Source of the DNA: Veillonella denticariosi JCM 15641
GTDB lineage: Bacteria; Bacillota; Negativicutes; Veillonellales; Veillonellaceae
DNA: 45,673 nucleotides
NCBI RefSeq assembly: GCF_002959855.1
Contig: NZ_PPDB01000002.1
Coordinates: 1 to 45,673 of the forward strand
Direction of reading: 5' to 3'
The position numbers and the translations under genes are program-made. Position 1 is the stretch's first letter, and each line of letters opens with the position of its first letter. The notes beneath the pieces are model-generated. The model was not told the DNA's origin and ran no database searches. It saw only the letters and a list, made by a program, of their open reading frames with translations. Positions 1 to 7,278 of this stretch are shown in pieces.

Positions 1-453
1 AGATGTGTATAAGATACAATATAATATAAATAATAATATAATAGTGAAAGTCTATTTATAGCATAATAGTGAAAGCTTATTTATAAGCACATAATAGTAA
101 AACTTTTGTTGCTGAGCATGAATGTTTCAATTGTTGAGCATATGGAAAATTTACTCATAAAAGCGCTTATAAATAGGCTTTTTATTTGTTTGAAAATAAA
201 TGAATTACGTTAAAATCGCTTATAAAAGTGCCTGTAATTAACCGATATATAACGAAAATTAATCTATGGTGCATAGTAAGATTAGATGGATTTACTAAAA
301 ATAAGATTAAAAGGGATAAATTTTGGTACTATTTTTACGAAAATAAAATGAAATTGTATGAAATTTAATTTTAAGAATACAGTAAAAATAAGGGTTTGTA
401 CATTGAAAATCATTCATGAAGAAAAATTCATCAAATTTAATTGCGTGAAATAC
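1..453. other. AT-rich non-coding region upstream of ompM copy 1
   Basis: No convincing gene is visible here. The stretch is very AT-rich and carries short degenerate repeats. ATAATAGTGAAAG-type units occur near 39, 63 and 91. A GCTTAT/ATAAGC inverted repeat lies at 75-88. CGCTTATAAA occurs at 164-173 and 217-226, and TTG(C)TGAGCAT occurs twice between 108 and 142. Short reading frames on both strands lack ribosome-binding sites and recognisable protein character. This may be the tail of an upstream transcription unit plus regulatory DNA. Confidence 0.5.
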
Positions 454-482
454 TTTACAAGAAAAATGACTGGTGCTATAGT
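454..482 (+). promoter_or_regulatory. ompM copy 1 promoter
   Basis: A -35 box TTTACA (454-459) is separated by 17 bp from a -10 box TATAGT (477-482), which is preceded by an extended-10 TGC. Transcription would start near 489, giving a leader of about 155 nt. The ompM copy 2 promoter has the same design: TTTACA, 17 bp, TGC then TAATAT. The match between paralogs makes the call stronger than the boxes alone would. Confidence 0.65.
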
Positions 483-488
483 CACAGT

Positions 489-643
489 ACAGAAAGACAT
501 AACCACATAGAAGTGGAACAAAGAAAGACCTATTTAGATGAGGAAACGTGGACACTCCTAAAGAATTCTTTCAGAGTTAAGCGGACATGTGATGACTGTC
601 TTCTGATTATATATTTCTTTATATAAGAAGGAAGGTTTTCATT
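489..643 (+). promoter_or_regulatory. Long 5' leader of ompM copy 1 with conserved core
   Basis: This untranslated leader contains the 19-nt core GAGGAAACGTGGACACTCC at 540-558. The same core occurs at 2386-2404 in the leader of the second ompM. It is followed in both cases by the palindromic AAGAATTCTT. The first bases after the predicted start are also alike (AGTACAGAAAG here, CGTACAAGAAG there). A CCAC/GTGG hairpin is possible at 503-516. The ribosome-binding site is AAGGAAGG, just before the ATG at 644. The leader may be a cis-regulatory RNA or a target for a small RNA or protein. Confidence 0.5.
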
Positions 644-1906
644 ATGAAAAAACAATTCGCAACAATGTTAGCAGCAACAGCAGTGTTAGGTGTAACAACA
701 GCATTTGCTGCAAATCCATTCTCCGATGTAACTCCAGACAGCTGGGCATATCAAGCAGTATCCCAATTGGCACAAGCTGGTATCGTTAATGGTTATCCAG
801 ATGGCACTTTCAAAGGCCAAAACAACATCACTCGTTATGAAATGGCTCAAATGGTAGCTAAAGCTATGGCTAATCAGGACCGTGCAAATGCGGAACAACA
901 AGCTATGATTAACCGCTTGGCTGATGAATTCTCCAATGAATTGAACAGCTTGGGCGTTCGCGTATCCCGCTTGGAAGACCGCGTAGGTAATGTAAAAGTA
1001 ACCGGTGATATGCGTCTTCGTTATCAAGGTTCCGAAGATAAGGGCGTTTACAAACCAAACAGCAAATCCTTAACTGACGGCCGTGCACGTGTACAGTTCA
1101 ATGCTAATGTAAATGATAAAACAGAAGCAGTTGTTCGTGTAAAAGGTAATTACGAATTCGGTGATTCCAGTAAGGATTCCCAAGCAAAAATCGATCGTGC
1201 TTATGTAGATCATAAATTCGGTAGCAACGTATCCGCTAAAGCTGGTCGTTTCCAACAGACAATTGGTGGCGGTTTGATGTACGATGATACATTCGACGGT
1301 GCTCAATTGAACCTCGGCAATGACAAAGTTCAATTGCAAGGTGCTTATGGTTACATGATTGACGGCGCTGCTGAAGGCAACTCCAAATCCGATAACCCAT
1401 CCGTATCCTATGTCGGCTTGAAGGGTAAAGTTGGTAAAGAATCCTCCGTCGGCGGTTTCTACTCCAGATTATCCAGCGGTGACTTGAACCACAATGGTGT
1501 AACAGTTAACTCCGATAAACAAAATGTTTACGGTTTCAATGCGGACTTCCGTAAAAATAAATTATGGGCCGGCGGCGAATGGTTGAAAGCTTCCAACGTA
1601 GATAACTCTCAAGCTTGGACAGCAGGTCTTGGTTACGGTAACTACGACATCGCTAAGAAAGGTACATGGGATGTGAAAGGTCAATATTTCAACCAAAAAG
1701 CTAATGCACCTATCGTAAGCTCTACATGGGATCAAGCATATGACTTGACTAATACATCTAACGGTTACAAAGGCTACATGGCTTCCGTAGATTATGCGGT
1801 ACAAGATAATGTAGGTTTGAGCGCCGGCTACGGTTTCAACTCTAAAGACCAAGACGGTAACGACTTATCCGACTTCTACCGTGCAGAATTGAATTACAAA
1901 TTCTAA
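644..1906 (+). CDS. ompM: OmpM-type outer-membrane porin with SLH domain (copy 1)
   Basis: A 420-residue outer-membrane protein that, in Veillonella and relatives, both forms a porin and ties the outer membrane to the cell wall. Residues 1-22 are a signal peptide ending AFA before ANPFSD. Residues ~24-70 are one S-layer homology domain (WAYQAVSQLAQAGIVNGYPDGTF, ITRYEMA). Residues ~75-112 form a coiled coil (RLADEFSNEL, VRVSRLEDRV). From ~113 to the end the chain reads as alternating beta strands and finishes NYKF, a typical terminal barrel strand with C-terminal Phe. In the family the SLH domain binds polyamine-bearing peptidoglycan. The first ~110 residues are almost identical to copy 2 at 2500, while the barrel loops differ, as expected for surface-exposed parts. 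It has its own promoter and terminator. Confidence 0.93.
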   Translation: MKKQFATMLAATAVLGVTTAFAANPFSDVTPDSWAYQAVSQLAQAGIVNGYPDGTFKGQNNITRYEMAQMVAKAMANQDRANAEQQAMINRLADEFSNELNSLGVRVSRLEDRVGNVKVTGDMRLRYQGSEDKGVYKPNSKSLTDGRARVQFNANVNDKTEAVVRVKGNYEFGDSSKDSQAKIDRAYVDHKFGSNVSAKAGRFQQTIGGGLMYDDTFDGAQLNLGNDKVQLQGAYGYMIDGAAEGNSKSDNPSVSYVGLKGKVGKESSVGGFYSRLSSGDLNHNGVTVNSDKQNVYGFNADFRKNKLWAGGEWLKASNVDNSQAWTAGLGYGNYDIAKKGTWDVKGQYFNQKANAPIVSSTWDQAYDLTNTSNGYKGYMASVDYAVQDNVGLSAGYGFNSKDQDGNDLSDFYRAELNYKF

Positions 1907-1921
1907 TTTAGTTAGAATCAT

Positions 1922-1951
1922 AAAAAAAGACTTCTTCGGAAGTCTTTTTTT
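1922..1951 (+). terminator. Intrinsic terminator of ompM copy 1
   Basis: AAAGACTTC and GAAGTCTTT form a stem closed by a TTCG tetraloop and flanked by A and T runs. It lies 16 bases after the stop codon and isolates copy 1 from copy 2. Confidence 0.9.
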
Positions 1952-2300
1952 ATGAAATCTTTTGTATATAATAGTATATATAAAGAAGAAATTTTTTGTA
2001 TTTATTGGAGTTGTGAGTAAGTATTGTCTAGTATTTAACTGTAAACAAAGCACTATATATTGTATGAAATCTTTATGAAGTATATTGTATAAAACGGGAT
2101 ACAGTTAATTAATGAATATATTATTGATTAGCAGTACTTAATAATATTTATGAGAATTAATATTGAAAAAGAAGATGAAATACAAAGATTGAACTTTTTT
2201 CAAAATTTATTAAAGCTTCATGAAGATAGGATATAACTGGCTTCATCGAATTTTCAAAAAAGAAAATTTGCTTGTTGAGAACAAAAATGAGAAAAAGGGG

Positions 2301-2329
2301 TTTACACTCAAAATTGGTTGTGCTAATAT
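2301..2329 (+). promoter_or_regulatory. ompM copy 2 promoter
   Basis: TTTACA (2301-2306), a 17-bp spacer and TAATAT (2324-2329) with an upstream TGC. The arrangement matches the copy 1 promoter and the start would be near 2336. The two porins are therefore likely transcribed separately but under similar control. Confidence 0.65.
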
Positions 2330-2335
2330 CACCGT

Positions 2336-2499
2336 ACAAGAAGTGACAAACACATGAAACGAGGAACTTCGATATAGAATATGGTGAGGAAACGTGGACA
2401 CTCCCAAGAATTCTTAATCTGAAGGACTGAGTAAAATGTGAATGTTATGACTTGTAACATTTTAATTTTTTTAGTTTTTCAGAAAGAAGGAATTCAACT
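2336..2499 (+). promoter_or_regulatory. Long 5' leader of ompM copy 2 with terminator-like hairpin
   Basis: The leader carries the conserved 19-nt core at 2386-2404 and then AAGAATTCTT. Further down, AATGTTA (2441-2447) and TAACATT (2455-2461) make a perfect 7-bp stem with loop TGACTTG. A T-rich run follows to 2479. This has the form of a weak intrinsic terminator placed just ahead of the ribosome-binding site (AGAAGGAA), so premature termination is possible. The copy 1 leader has no equally good hairpin. Confidence 0.45.
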
Positions 2500-3726
2500 A
2501 TGAAAAAACAATTCGCAGCTCTTTTTGCAGCAACAGCAGTTTTGGGTGTAACTACTGCATTCGCAGCTAACCCATTCTCCGACGTAACTCCAGATTCCTG
2601 GGCATACCAAGCAGTTTCCCAATTGGCTAACGCTGGTATCGTTAACGGTTACCCAGATGGCACTTTCAAAGGTCAAAACAACATTACTCGTTACGAAATG
2701 GCTCAAATGGTAGCTAAAGCTATGGCTAACCAAGACCGCGCTAACGCTGAACAACAAGCTATGATCAACCGTTTGGCTGATGAATTCTCCAACGAATTGA
2801 ACAACTTGGGTGTTCGTGTAGCTCGTTTGGAAGACCGCGTTGGTAATGTAAAAGTTACTGGTGATGCTCGTCTTCGTTATCGTGATTCTTCCAAGAAAGC
2901 TTGGAATAATGGCAAATCCAAATTCGACGGCCGTGCTCGTGTACAATTCAATGCAAATGTAAACGATCGCACTGAAGCAGTTGTTCGTGTAACTTCCGGC
3001 AACTTTGAATTCGGTGATTCCCGTGAAGGCGGCAATGCAGATGCTAAAATCGACCGCGCTTATGTAAACCATAAATTCGGCGAACGCGTATCCGCTAAAG
3101 CTGGTCGTTTCAACCAAGTTATTGGTGGCGGTTTGATGTTCGATGGCACATTCGACGGTGCTCAATTGAACGTTGGCAACGACAAAATTAAGGCTCAAGC
3201 TGCATACGGTTACATGGTATCCGGCGAAGCTGAAGGCATGACTAAAGAAGAAAACGTAACTAACACATACATCGGCTTGAACGGTAAAGTAGGTAAAAAC
3301 ACAACAATTGGTGGCTTCTACAACCGTGTAAACCAAGATACTGACAATGATTACAAAAATATTTATGGCTTCAATGCGGATGCTAACTTCAACAAAGTTT
3401 GGGTTGGCGGTGAATGGTTGAAAGATTCTAAAGTAGATCGTTCTCAAGCTTGGACTGCAGGTCTTGGTTATGGTAACTACGACATCAAAAAAGCAGGTAC
3501 TTGGGATGTGAAAGGTCAATACTTCAACCAAAAAGAAAATGCACCTATCGTAGATACTACTTATAATCAATTCTACACTACAAATGCTAAAGGTTGGATG
3601 GCAACTGTTGACTATGCATTGCAGAACAATGTTGGTTTGTCCGCTAATTACGGTTTCGACTGGAAAACTCAAAGCGGTGCCGATCTTGGTGACTTCTACC
3701 GTGCAGACCTTAACTACAAATTCTAA
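2500..3726 (+). CDS. ompM: OmpM-type outer-membrane porin with SLH domain (copy 2)
   Basis: A 408-residue paralog of the copy at 644 with the same order of parts: signal peptide (1-22, AFA before ANPFSD), one SLH domain (~24-70), a short coiled coil (~75-112) and a beta barrel ending NYKF. Conservation is near complete through the periplasmic part. It is patchy in the barrel, for example GGGLM(Y/F)D.TFDGAQLN, SQAWTAGLGYGNYDI and GTWDVKGQYFNQK. This suggests selection to keep wall binding while pore loops vary. Use of GCT, GTA, GGT and AAC is strongly biased, as in a very highly expressed gene. That bias explains the long open frame on the opposite strand. Confidence 0.93.
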   Translation: MKKQFAALFAATAVLGVTTAFAANPFSDVTPDSWAYQAVSQLANAGIVNGYPDGTFKGQNNITRYEMAQMVAKAMANQDRANAEQQAMINRLADEFSNELNNLGVRVARLEDRVGNVKVTGDARLRYRDSSKKAWNNGKSKFDGRARVQFNANVNDRTEAVVRVTSGNFEFGDSREGGNADAKIDRAYVNHKFGERVSAKAGRFNQVIGGGLMFDGTFDGAQLNVGNDKIKAQAAYGYMVSGEAEGMTKEENVTNTYIGLNGKVGKNTTIGGFYNRVNQDTDNDYKNIYGFNADANFNKVWVGGEWLKDSKVDRSQAWTAGLGYGNYDIKKAGTWDVKGQYFNQKENAPIVDTTYNQFYTTNAKGWMATVDYALQNNVGLSANYGFDWKTQSGADLGDFYRADLNYKF

Positions 3727-3744
3727 TTTGATAGTTAAACATAT

Positions 3745-3774
3745 AAAAGAGACTCCCTCGGGGGTCTCTTTTTT
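3745..3774 (+). terminator. Intrinsic terminator of ompM copy 2
   Basis: AAAAGAGAC-T-CCC pairs with GGGG-GTCTCTTTT around a TCG loop, followed by further T residues. It is 18 bases after the stop codon. Confidence 0.88.
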
Positions 3775-3947
3775 GTATATATTTATATGTACATTGTTAA
3801 AGCTATTAATAATTTTAATGAATTTTCAGTGAATGAGGCTATTGCTATTCCTTTTTGGTATGGAAATCATCCTTTATCTTATGGCTATTATGAATGAATA
3901 CTCTGTATATTTCGTTATATTATGCATTATTCGCATATACTCAGGTA

Positions 3948-3976
3948 TTTACATTTTTCATGTATGGCCGTAAGAT
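3948..3976 (+). promoter_or_regulatory. Promoter for a short non-coding transcript
   Basis: TTTACA (3948-3953), a 17-bp spacer and TAAGAT (3971-3976) point toward the strong terminator at 4069. No coding frame with a ribosome-binding site lies between them. Confidence 0.4.
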
Positions 3977-3982
3977 GAGAAT

Positions 3983-4102
3983 ATAAATGGTAAGACCAAG
4001 GGGGAATGGCTATTTTTCTTGCACTACACACATTCAACCTTGTATGAGGACCTTGGAGAGGAGGCCCGATAGGACCAGACAATTCTGTCTGGTCCTATTT
4101 TT
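3983..4102 (+). ncRNA. Candidate small RNA or attenuator leader
   Basis: A predicted start near 3983 and a very strong terminator at 4069-4102 delimit a transcript of about 120 nt. The stem is ATAGGACCAGAC with GTCTGGTCCTAT, 12 bp, loop AATTCT, followed by TTTT. Inside, CCAAGG (3996-4001) can pair with CCTTGG (4051-4056). AGGACC at 4047-4052 could compete for the GGTCCT of the terminator stem, so alternative folds are possible. It does not match the conserved parts of SRP RNA, 6S RNA, tmRNA, RNase P or the riboswitches I can recall. It could be an independent small RNA or an attenuator for the operon starting at 4162, although that operon also has its own promoter. Confidence 0.4.
4069..4102 (+). 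terminator. Strong intrinsic terminator upstream of the HAD gene
   Basis: A perfect 12-bp stem (4069-4080 with 4087-4098) closes a 6-nt loop and is followed by a T run. It ends the candidate small RNA. Confidence 0.88.
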
Positions 4103-4116
4103 ATTCCTCTATAAAA

Positions 4117-4125
4117 TGGTATAAT
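4117..4125 (+). promoter_or_regulatory. Extended -10 promoter of the HAD-rapZ-yvcK-whiA operon
   Basis: TGGTATAAT is a perfect extended -10 element. The -35 position holds only a T run. A start near 4132 gives a ~30-nt leader with AAGGAGGCGGG before the ATG at 4162. The ECF gene at 24193 has a matching TGGTATACT. Confidence 0.6.
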
Positions 4126-4161
4126 AAAGAGTATATTATTTGTTATATAAAGGAGGCGGGC

Positions 4162-4974
4162 ATGGATCCTTCTTTTTCTCATATACAGATGGTGGCTATC
4201 GATTGTGATGAGACATTGGTACGCAGTGATAATACCGTATCGGATTATACCGTTGATGTGCTGCAACGGTTGCAGAAAAAGGGCGTTGCCGTTACGATTG
4301 CAACGGGGCGTATGTATCAGACGGCTCGTCCCATCGGGGAGGCATTACAGCTTGGCAATGTACCGATGATTTTATTTTCCGGCGGGCTGATTCAGGAATT
4401 AACCACCGGTCAGAAGCTGTTTGAACAGACCGTGCCTCTCACAGCGGTACGGCGAATCTTTCAGATGGCGGAAAAACATCATTGGCATATACAGTCCTAT
4501 GTAGATGACCGATTGTTATGTCATCATCCGACGTGGCAATCCGAGCTGTATGAACGTCAGACGGGGGCGAAGCCCGAGTTCTTAGGTGATGATCTGTACG
4601 GTTTGAACAGGGAACCGAATAAGCTGATTGCTATCGATAAAGCGGAGCATATTGACGGCATTATCGACAGTTTACGACCATCGGTGAGTGATATGGTTAC
4701 GATGGTGAGAAGTCAGGCTGATTTTCTGGAAATCATCGCACCTCATGTATCAAAGGGGCATGCATTGCAACGGTTGGCCGATTCTAATGCTATCCCTTTA
4801 GAACATATCGTATCGTTCGGCAATGCGGAGAATGACATTTCCATGCTGAGCAGGACGGGATTTTCCGTGGCCGTTGAGAACGCGACATCTGCTGTGAAAG
4901 CTATGGCAAAGGGCATTTGTGGGCATCATAATGAGGATGGTGTGGCACATTGGATTGAAGAGAATCTTTTATAA
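4162..4974 (+). CDS. Cof-type HAD-superfamily phosphatase
   Basis: A 270-residue haloacid-dehalogenase-fold hydrolase of the Cof/YidA group, which removes phosphate from sugar phosphates and similar small metabolites in the cytoplasm. Motif I is DCDET at residues 14-18, with Asp14 the expected nucleophile and Asp16 the acid-base. Motif II is the T of TIATGR. The C-terminal motif is GNAENDISML with the magnesium-binding Asp. The middle ~100 residues are the cap domain that sets substrate choice, which I cannot predict. The ATG at 4162 follows AAGGAGG at good spacing. It is first in an operon and ends 12 bases before rapZ. Confidence 0.88.
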   Translation: MDPSFSHIQMVAIDCDETLVRSDNTVSDYTVDVLQRLQKKGVAVTIATGRMYQTARPIGEALQLGNVPMILFSGGLIQELTTGQKLFEQTVPLTAVRRIFQMAEKHHWHIQSYVDDRLLCHHPTWQSELYERQTGAKPEFLGDDLYGLNREPNKLIAIDKAEHIDGIIDSLRPSVSDMVTMVRSQADFLEIIAPHVSKGHALQRLADSNAIPLEHIVSFGNAENDISMLSRTGFSVAVENATSAVKAMAKGICGHHNEDGVAHWIEENLL

Positions 4975-4986
4975 TGGAGACAGGAT

Positions 4987-5901
4987 ATGGAAGCATTTCG
5001 TTTATTAATTGTAACGGGCATGTCCGGTGCCGGTAAGACACAGGTATTACAAGCTCTTGAAGATATGGGATATTTATGCGTCGATAATATCCCGCCTATA
5101 TTGATTCCCAAATTGAGTGAAATCTGTCGTCAAGGCGGAGAAAAAACGAATCGCGTGGCCCTTGTCGTAGATATTCGGGGGGGCGAATTTTTTGAAGCCC
5201 TGTCCGCATCTCTTGACAGCTTGAAAGAGATGAAGGTGGATTATGAAATTGTATTCATGGATGCTACCGATGAAACATTGATACGGCGTTATAAAGAGAG
5301 TCGTCGCAGTCATCCGTTGGCTCCGGACGGACTCATCACGACAGGTCTTAAAAAGGAACGTCAGATCTTAAATTCCGTACGTCATAAGGCGGATTTCATC
5401 ATCGATACGACGAACATGAAGACAGCCAGCCTGAAAGAGTATTTGAAGACCCGTTTCACTCAAGCTGATGACGGGCACGGTATGTCTATCACCGTGGTGA
5501 GCTTCGGATTTAAATACGGTATTCCTCTCGATGCGGATATGGTATGGGATGTACGATTCCTGCCGAATCCTTTCTATATTCCCGAGTATCGTCATAAGAC
5601 CGGCCGCGTAAAGGTCGTCAATGATTATATTCATTCCTTTGAGGTGACGGAAGAGTTTAAACGGAGATATTTTGATACCATGGATTTTCTCGTGCCGAAT
5701 TATGAGCAGGAGGGAAAATCTCAATTTATCATAGCTGTCGGCTGCACGGGTGGTATGCATCGCTCCGTGGCGATGGCGGAGACCTTATATGCTCATTTAT
5801 TGCAGAATGGATATCATGTATCCGTTGAACATCGGGATATGATGAAAAATAATGTGGAAGAGGATTTTAATCCTCATGAAATTAATACACTGTGTGACTA
5901 G
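4987..5901 (+). CDS. rapZ: RapZ/YvcJ family nucleotide-binding protein
   Basis: A 304-residue P-loop protein of the RapZ (YhbJ/YvcJ) family. The Walker A motif GMSGAGKT is at residues 11-18, followed by YLCVDNIPP and VALVVDIRGGEFF. The C-terminal domain carries FGFKYGIP, DVRFLPNP and GCTGGMHRSV, which are hallmarks of the family. In E. coli this half binds small RNAs controlling glmS; in Bacillus the protein is a nucleotide-hydrolysing factor linked to competence. The first two genes of the family trio rapZ-yvcK-whiA are 12 bases apart, the usual Firmicute order. Confidence 0.95.
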   Translation: MEAFRLLIVTGMSGAGKTQVLQALEDMGYLCVDNIPPILIPKLSEICRQGGEKTNRVALVVDIRGGEFFEALSASLDSLKEMKVDYEIVFMDATDETLIRRYKESRRSHPLAPDGLITTGLKKERQILNSVRHKADFIIDTTNMKTASLKEYLKTRFTQADDGHGMSITVVSFGFKYGIPLDADMVWDVRFLPNPFYIPEYRHKTGRVKVVNDYIHSFEVTEEFKRRYFDTMDFLVPNYEQEGKSQFIIAVGCTGGMHRSVAMAETLYAHLLQNGYHVSVEHRDMMKNNVEEDFNPHEINTLCD

Positions 5902-5913
5902 ATAGGGGTTATT

Positions 5914-7263
5914 ATGTTACGAAAAGGATGGTTCCGGTGGCTGATTCCGGGTCTAAATATCAAACGTTGGCTTACCCTGTTCAGTCTCGGTGTAGGTCTA
6001 TTGATCATCGGCATTTCCTTGATGTTTAACTATCAATGGTTAGCCGTTCTTGAAGATATCGTGCTCGCGTTTTCTTATGAAATGACGGGCTTTTACAATT
6101 ATAATATACTCGTCGCCGTTGGTGTTGTGCTCATCTCTGTCGGAGGTGTACTGATGCTGATCGGTACGAGTAAGGTCGTTAAGACCATTATTCGCGCCGT
6201 TTTACCGAATCCGGACAGCAAGGTGTCGGATATTATCTTTCAGAATATTCGCCTTGATAAAGGTCCTAAAATCGTCGTTATCGGCGGCGGTACGGGTCTG
6301 TCCAATTTATTGCGCGGCTTGAAAACTCATACGTCGAATTTATCGGCTATCGTTACTGTCGCTGATGACGGTGGTTCATCGGGCCGTCTGCGTGAAGACT
6401 TTCAAATGATTGCACCCGGTGATTTACGAAACTGCCTGGTTGCGTTGGCGGAACAAGAAGGTGTTATGGAAAATCTGTTCCGATATCGATTTGAAGGAGA
6501 TAATGAATTATCAGGACACAGCTTCGGTAATCTGTTTATCACGGCCCTTGCGCAGGTGTATGACGGTGATATAGAGGAAGCCTTAGAGGCGGCCAGTAAG
6601 TTGTTGCGTGTACGCGGGCGCGTTATTCCGTCATCTACGGAATTTATTAAATTGCGCGCGGAAATGACAGATGGTACTATAGTTGAAGGTGAAAGTAATA
6701 TTCCTAATTCGGGTAAATGTATTCGCCGCATGTACAGCGATCCGGCATTGCCGAAGCCGGAAGGGGCCGCATTGCGTGCCATCGATGAAGCCGATTTTAT
6801 CATCATTGGGCCGGGGAGCCTGTATACGAGCATTATTCCGAACCTGCTTACCGATAAAATTGCATCTCACATTAGAGCAAGCAAAGCGAATAAGATTTAT
6901 ATCGCCAATGTTATGACTCAACCGGGGGAAACATCAGGCTATACATTAAATGACCATGTGGAGGCGCTTATCGCGCACGGCGGAGAGGGAATTATTGATA
7001 CGGTTCTCGCTAATGACGGACCGTTGCCGATTCAGATGGTCGAACAATACAGCGCCGTCGGTTCAGAGCCGGTGGCGATCGATTCAAAGAAATTGCAGGC
7101 CAAAGGCATTCGTACGATTCGCGCGACGTTGATCAGTTCTCAGAAGCCGGCTGTTCACGATCCGGAGCGATTGGGCAAGGTCATCATGGATATCGTCCAT
7201 GCTATGCAGTCCAATACGGAGCCGCATATTCTGGAATATTATTTACAACGGGATGATCATTAA
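5914..7263 (+). CDS. yvcK: YvcK/CofD-like gluconeogenesis factor with N-terminal membrane anchor
   Basis: A 449-residue member of the YvcK family, needed in Bacillus for growth on gluconeogenic carbon sources and for normal cell shape; it binds UDP-sugars. The family core starts at ~118 with VVIGGGTGLSNLLRGLK, then TVADDGGSSGRLR, PGDLRNCLVALA, SGHSFGNLF and GPGSLYTSIIPNLL. Ahead of it is a ~115-residue extension with two hydrophobic stretches (about 19-38 and 63-84), absent from the ~320-residue Bacillus protein. The protein is therefore probably held at the inner face of the membrane. The start ATG has a GGGG-type ribosome-binding site and lies 12 bases after rapZ. Confidence 0.93.
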   Translation: MLRKGWFRWLIPGLNIKRWLTLFSLGVGLLIIGISLMFNYQWLAVLEDIVLAFSYEMTGFYNYNILVAVGVVLISVGGVLMLIGTSKVVKTIIRAVLPNPDSKVSDIIFQNIRLDKGPKIVVIGGGTGLSNLLRGLKTHTSNLSAIVTVADDGGSSGRLREDFQMIAPGDLRNCLVALAEQEGVMENLFRYRFEGDNELSGHSFGNLFITALAQVYDGDIEEALEAASKLLRVRGRVIPSSTEFIKLRAEMTDGTIVEGESNIPNSGKCIRRMYSDPALPKPEGAALRAIDEADFIIIGPGSLYTSIIPNLLTDKIASHIRASKANKIYIANVMTQPGETSGYTLNDHVEALIAHGGEGIIDTVLANDGPLPIQMVEQYSAVGSEPVAIDSKKLQAKGIRTIRATLISSQKPAVHDPERLGKVIMDIVHAMQSNTEPHILEYYLQRDDH

Positions 7264-7278
7264 TCAGAGGAAATCCAT

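Noticed and set aside
441-626. 61-codon frame in the ompM copy 1 leader
   Set aside because: It starts upstream of the predicted promoter -10, has no good ribosome-binding site, and the matching region of copy 2 has no equivalent frame.
489-643. RNase P RNA because of GAGGAAA in the ompM leader core
   Set aside because: Only seven bases resemble the conserved P4 region; the other RNase P helices are absent and the element is far too short.
2494-3672. 392-residue open frame on the minus strand opposite ompM copy 2
   Set aside because: It arises from strong codon bias in a highly expressed porin. The plus-strand protein is a clear OmpM and no minus-strand start signal is seen.
3983-4102. SRP RNA (4.5S/scRNA) because of its size and GGAGAGGAGG
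   Set aside because: The conserved GGAA tetraloop region and CAGG internal loop sequence are missing.
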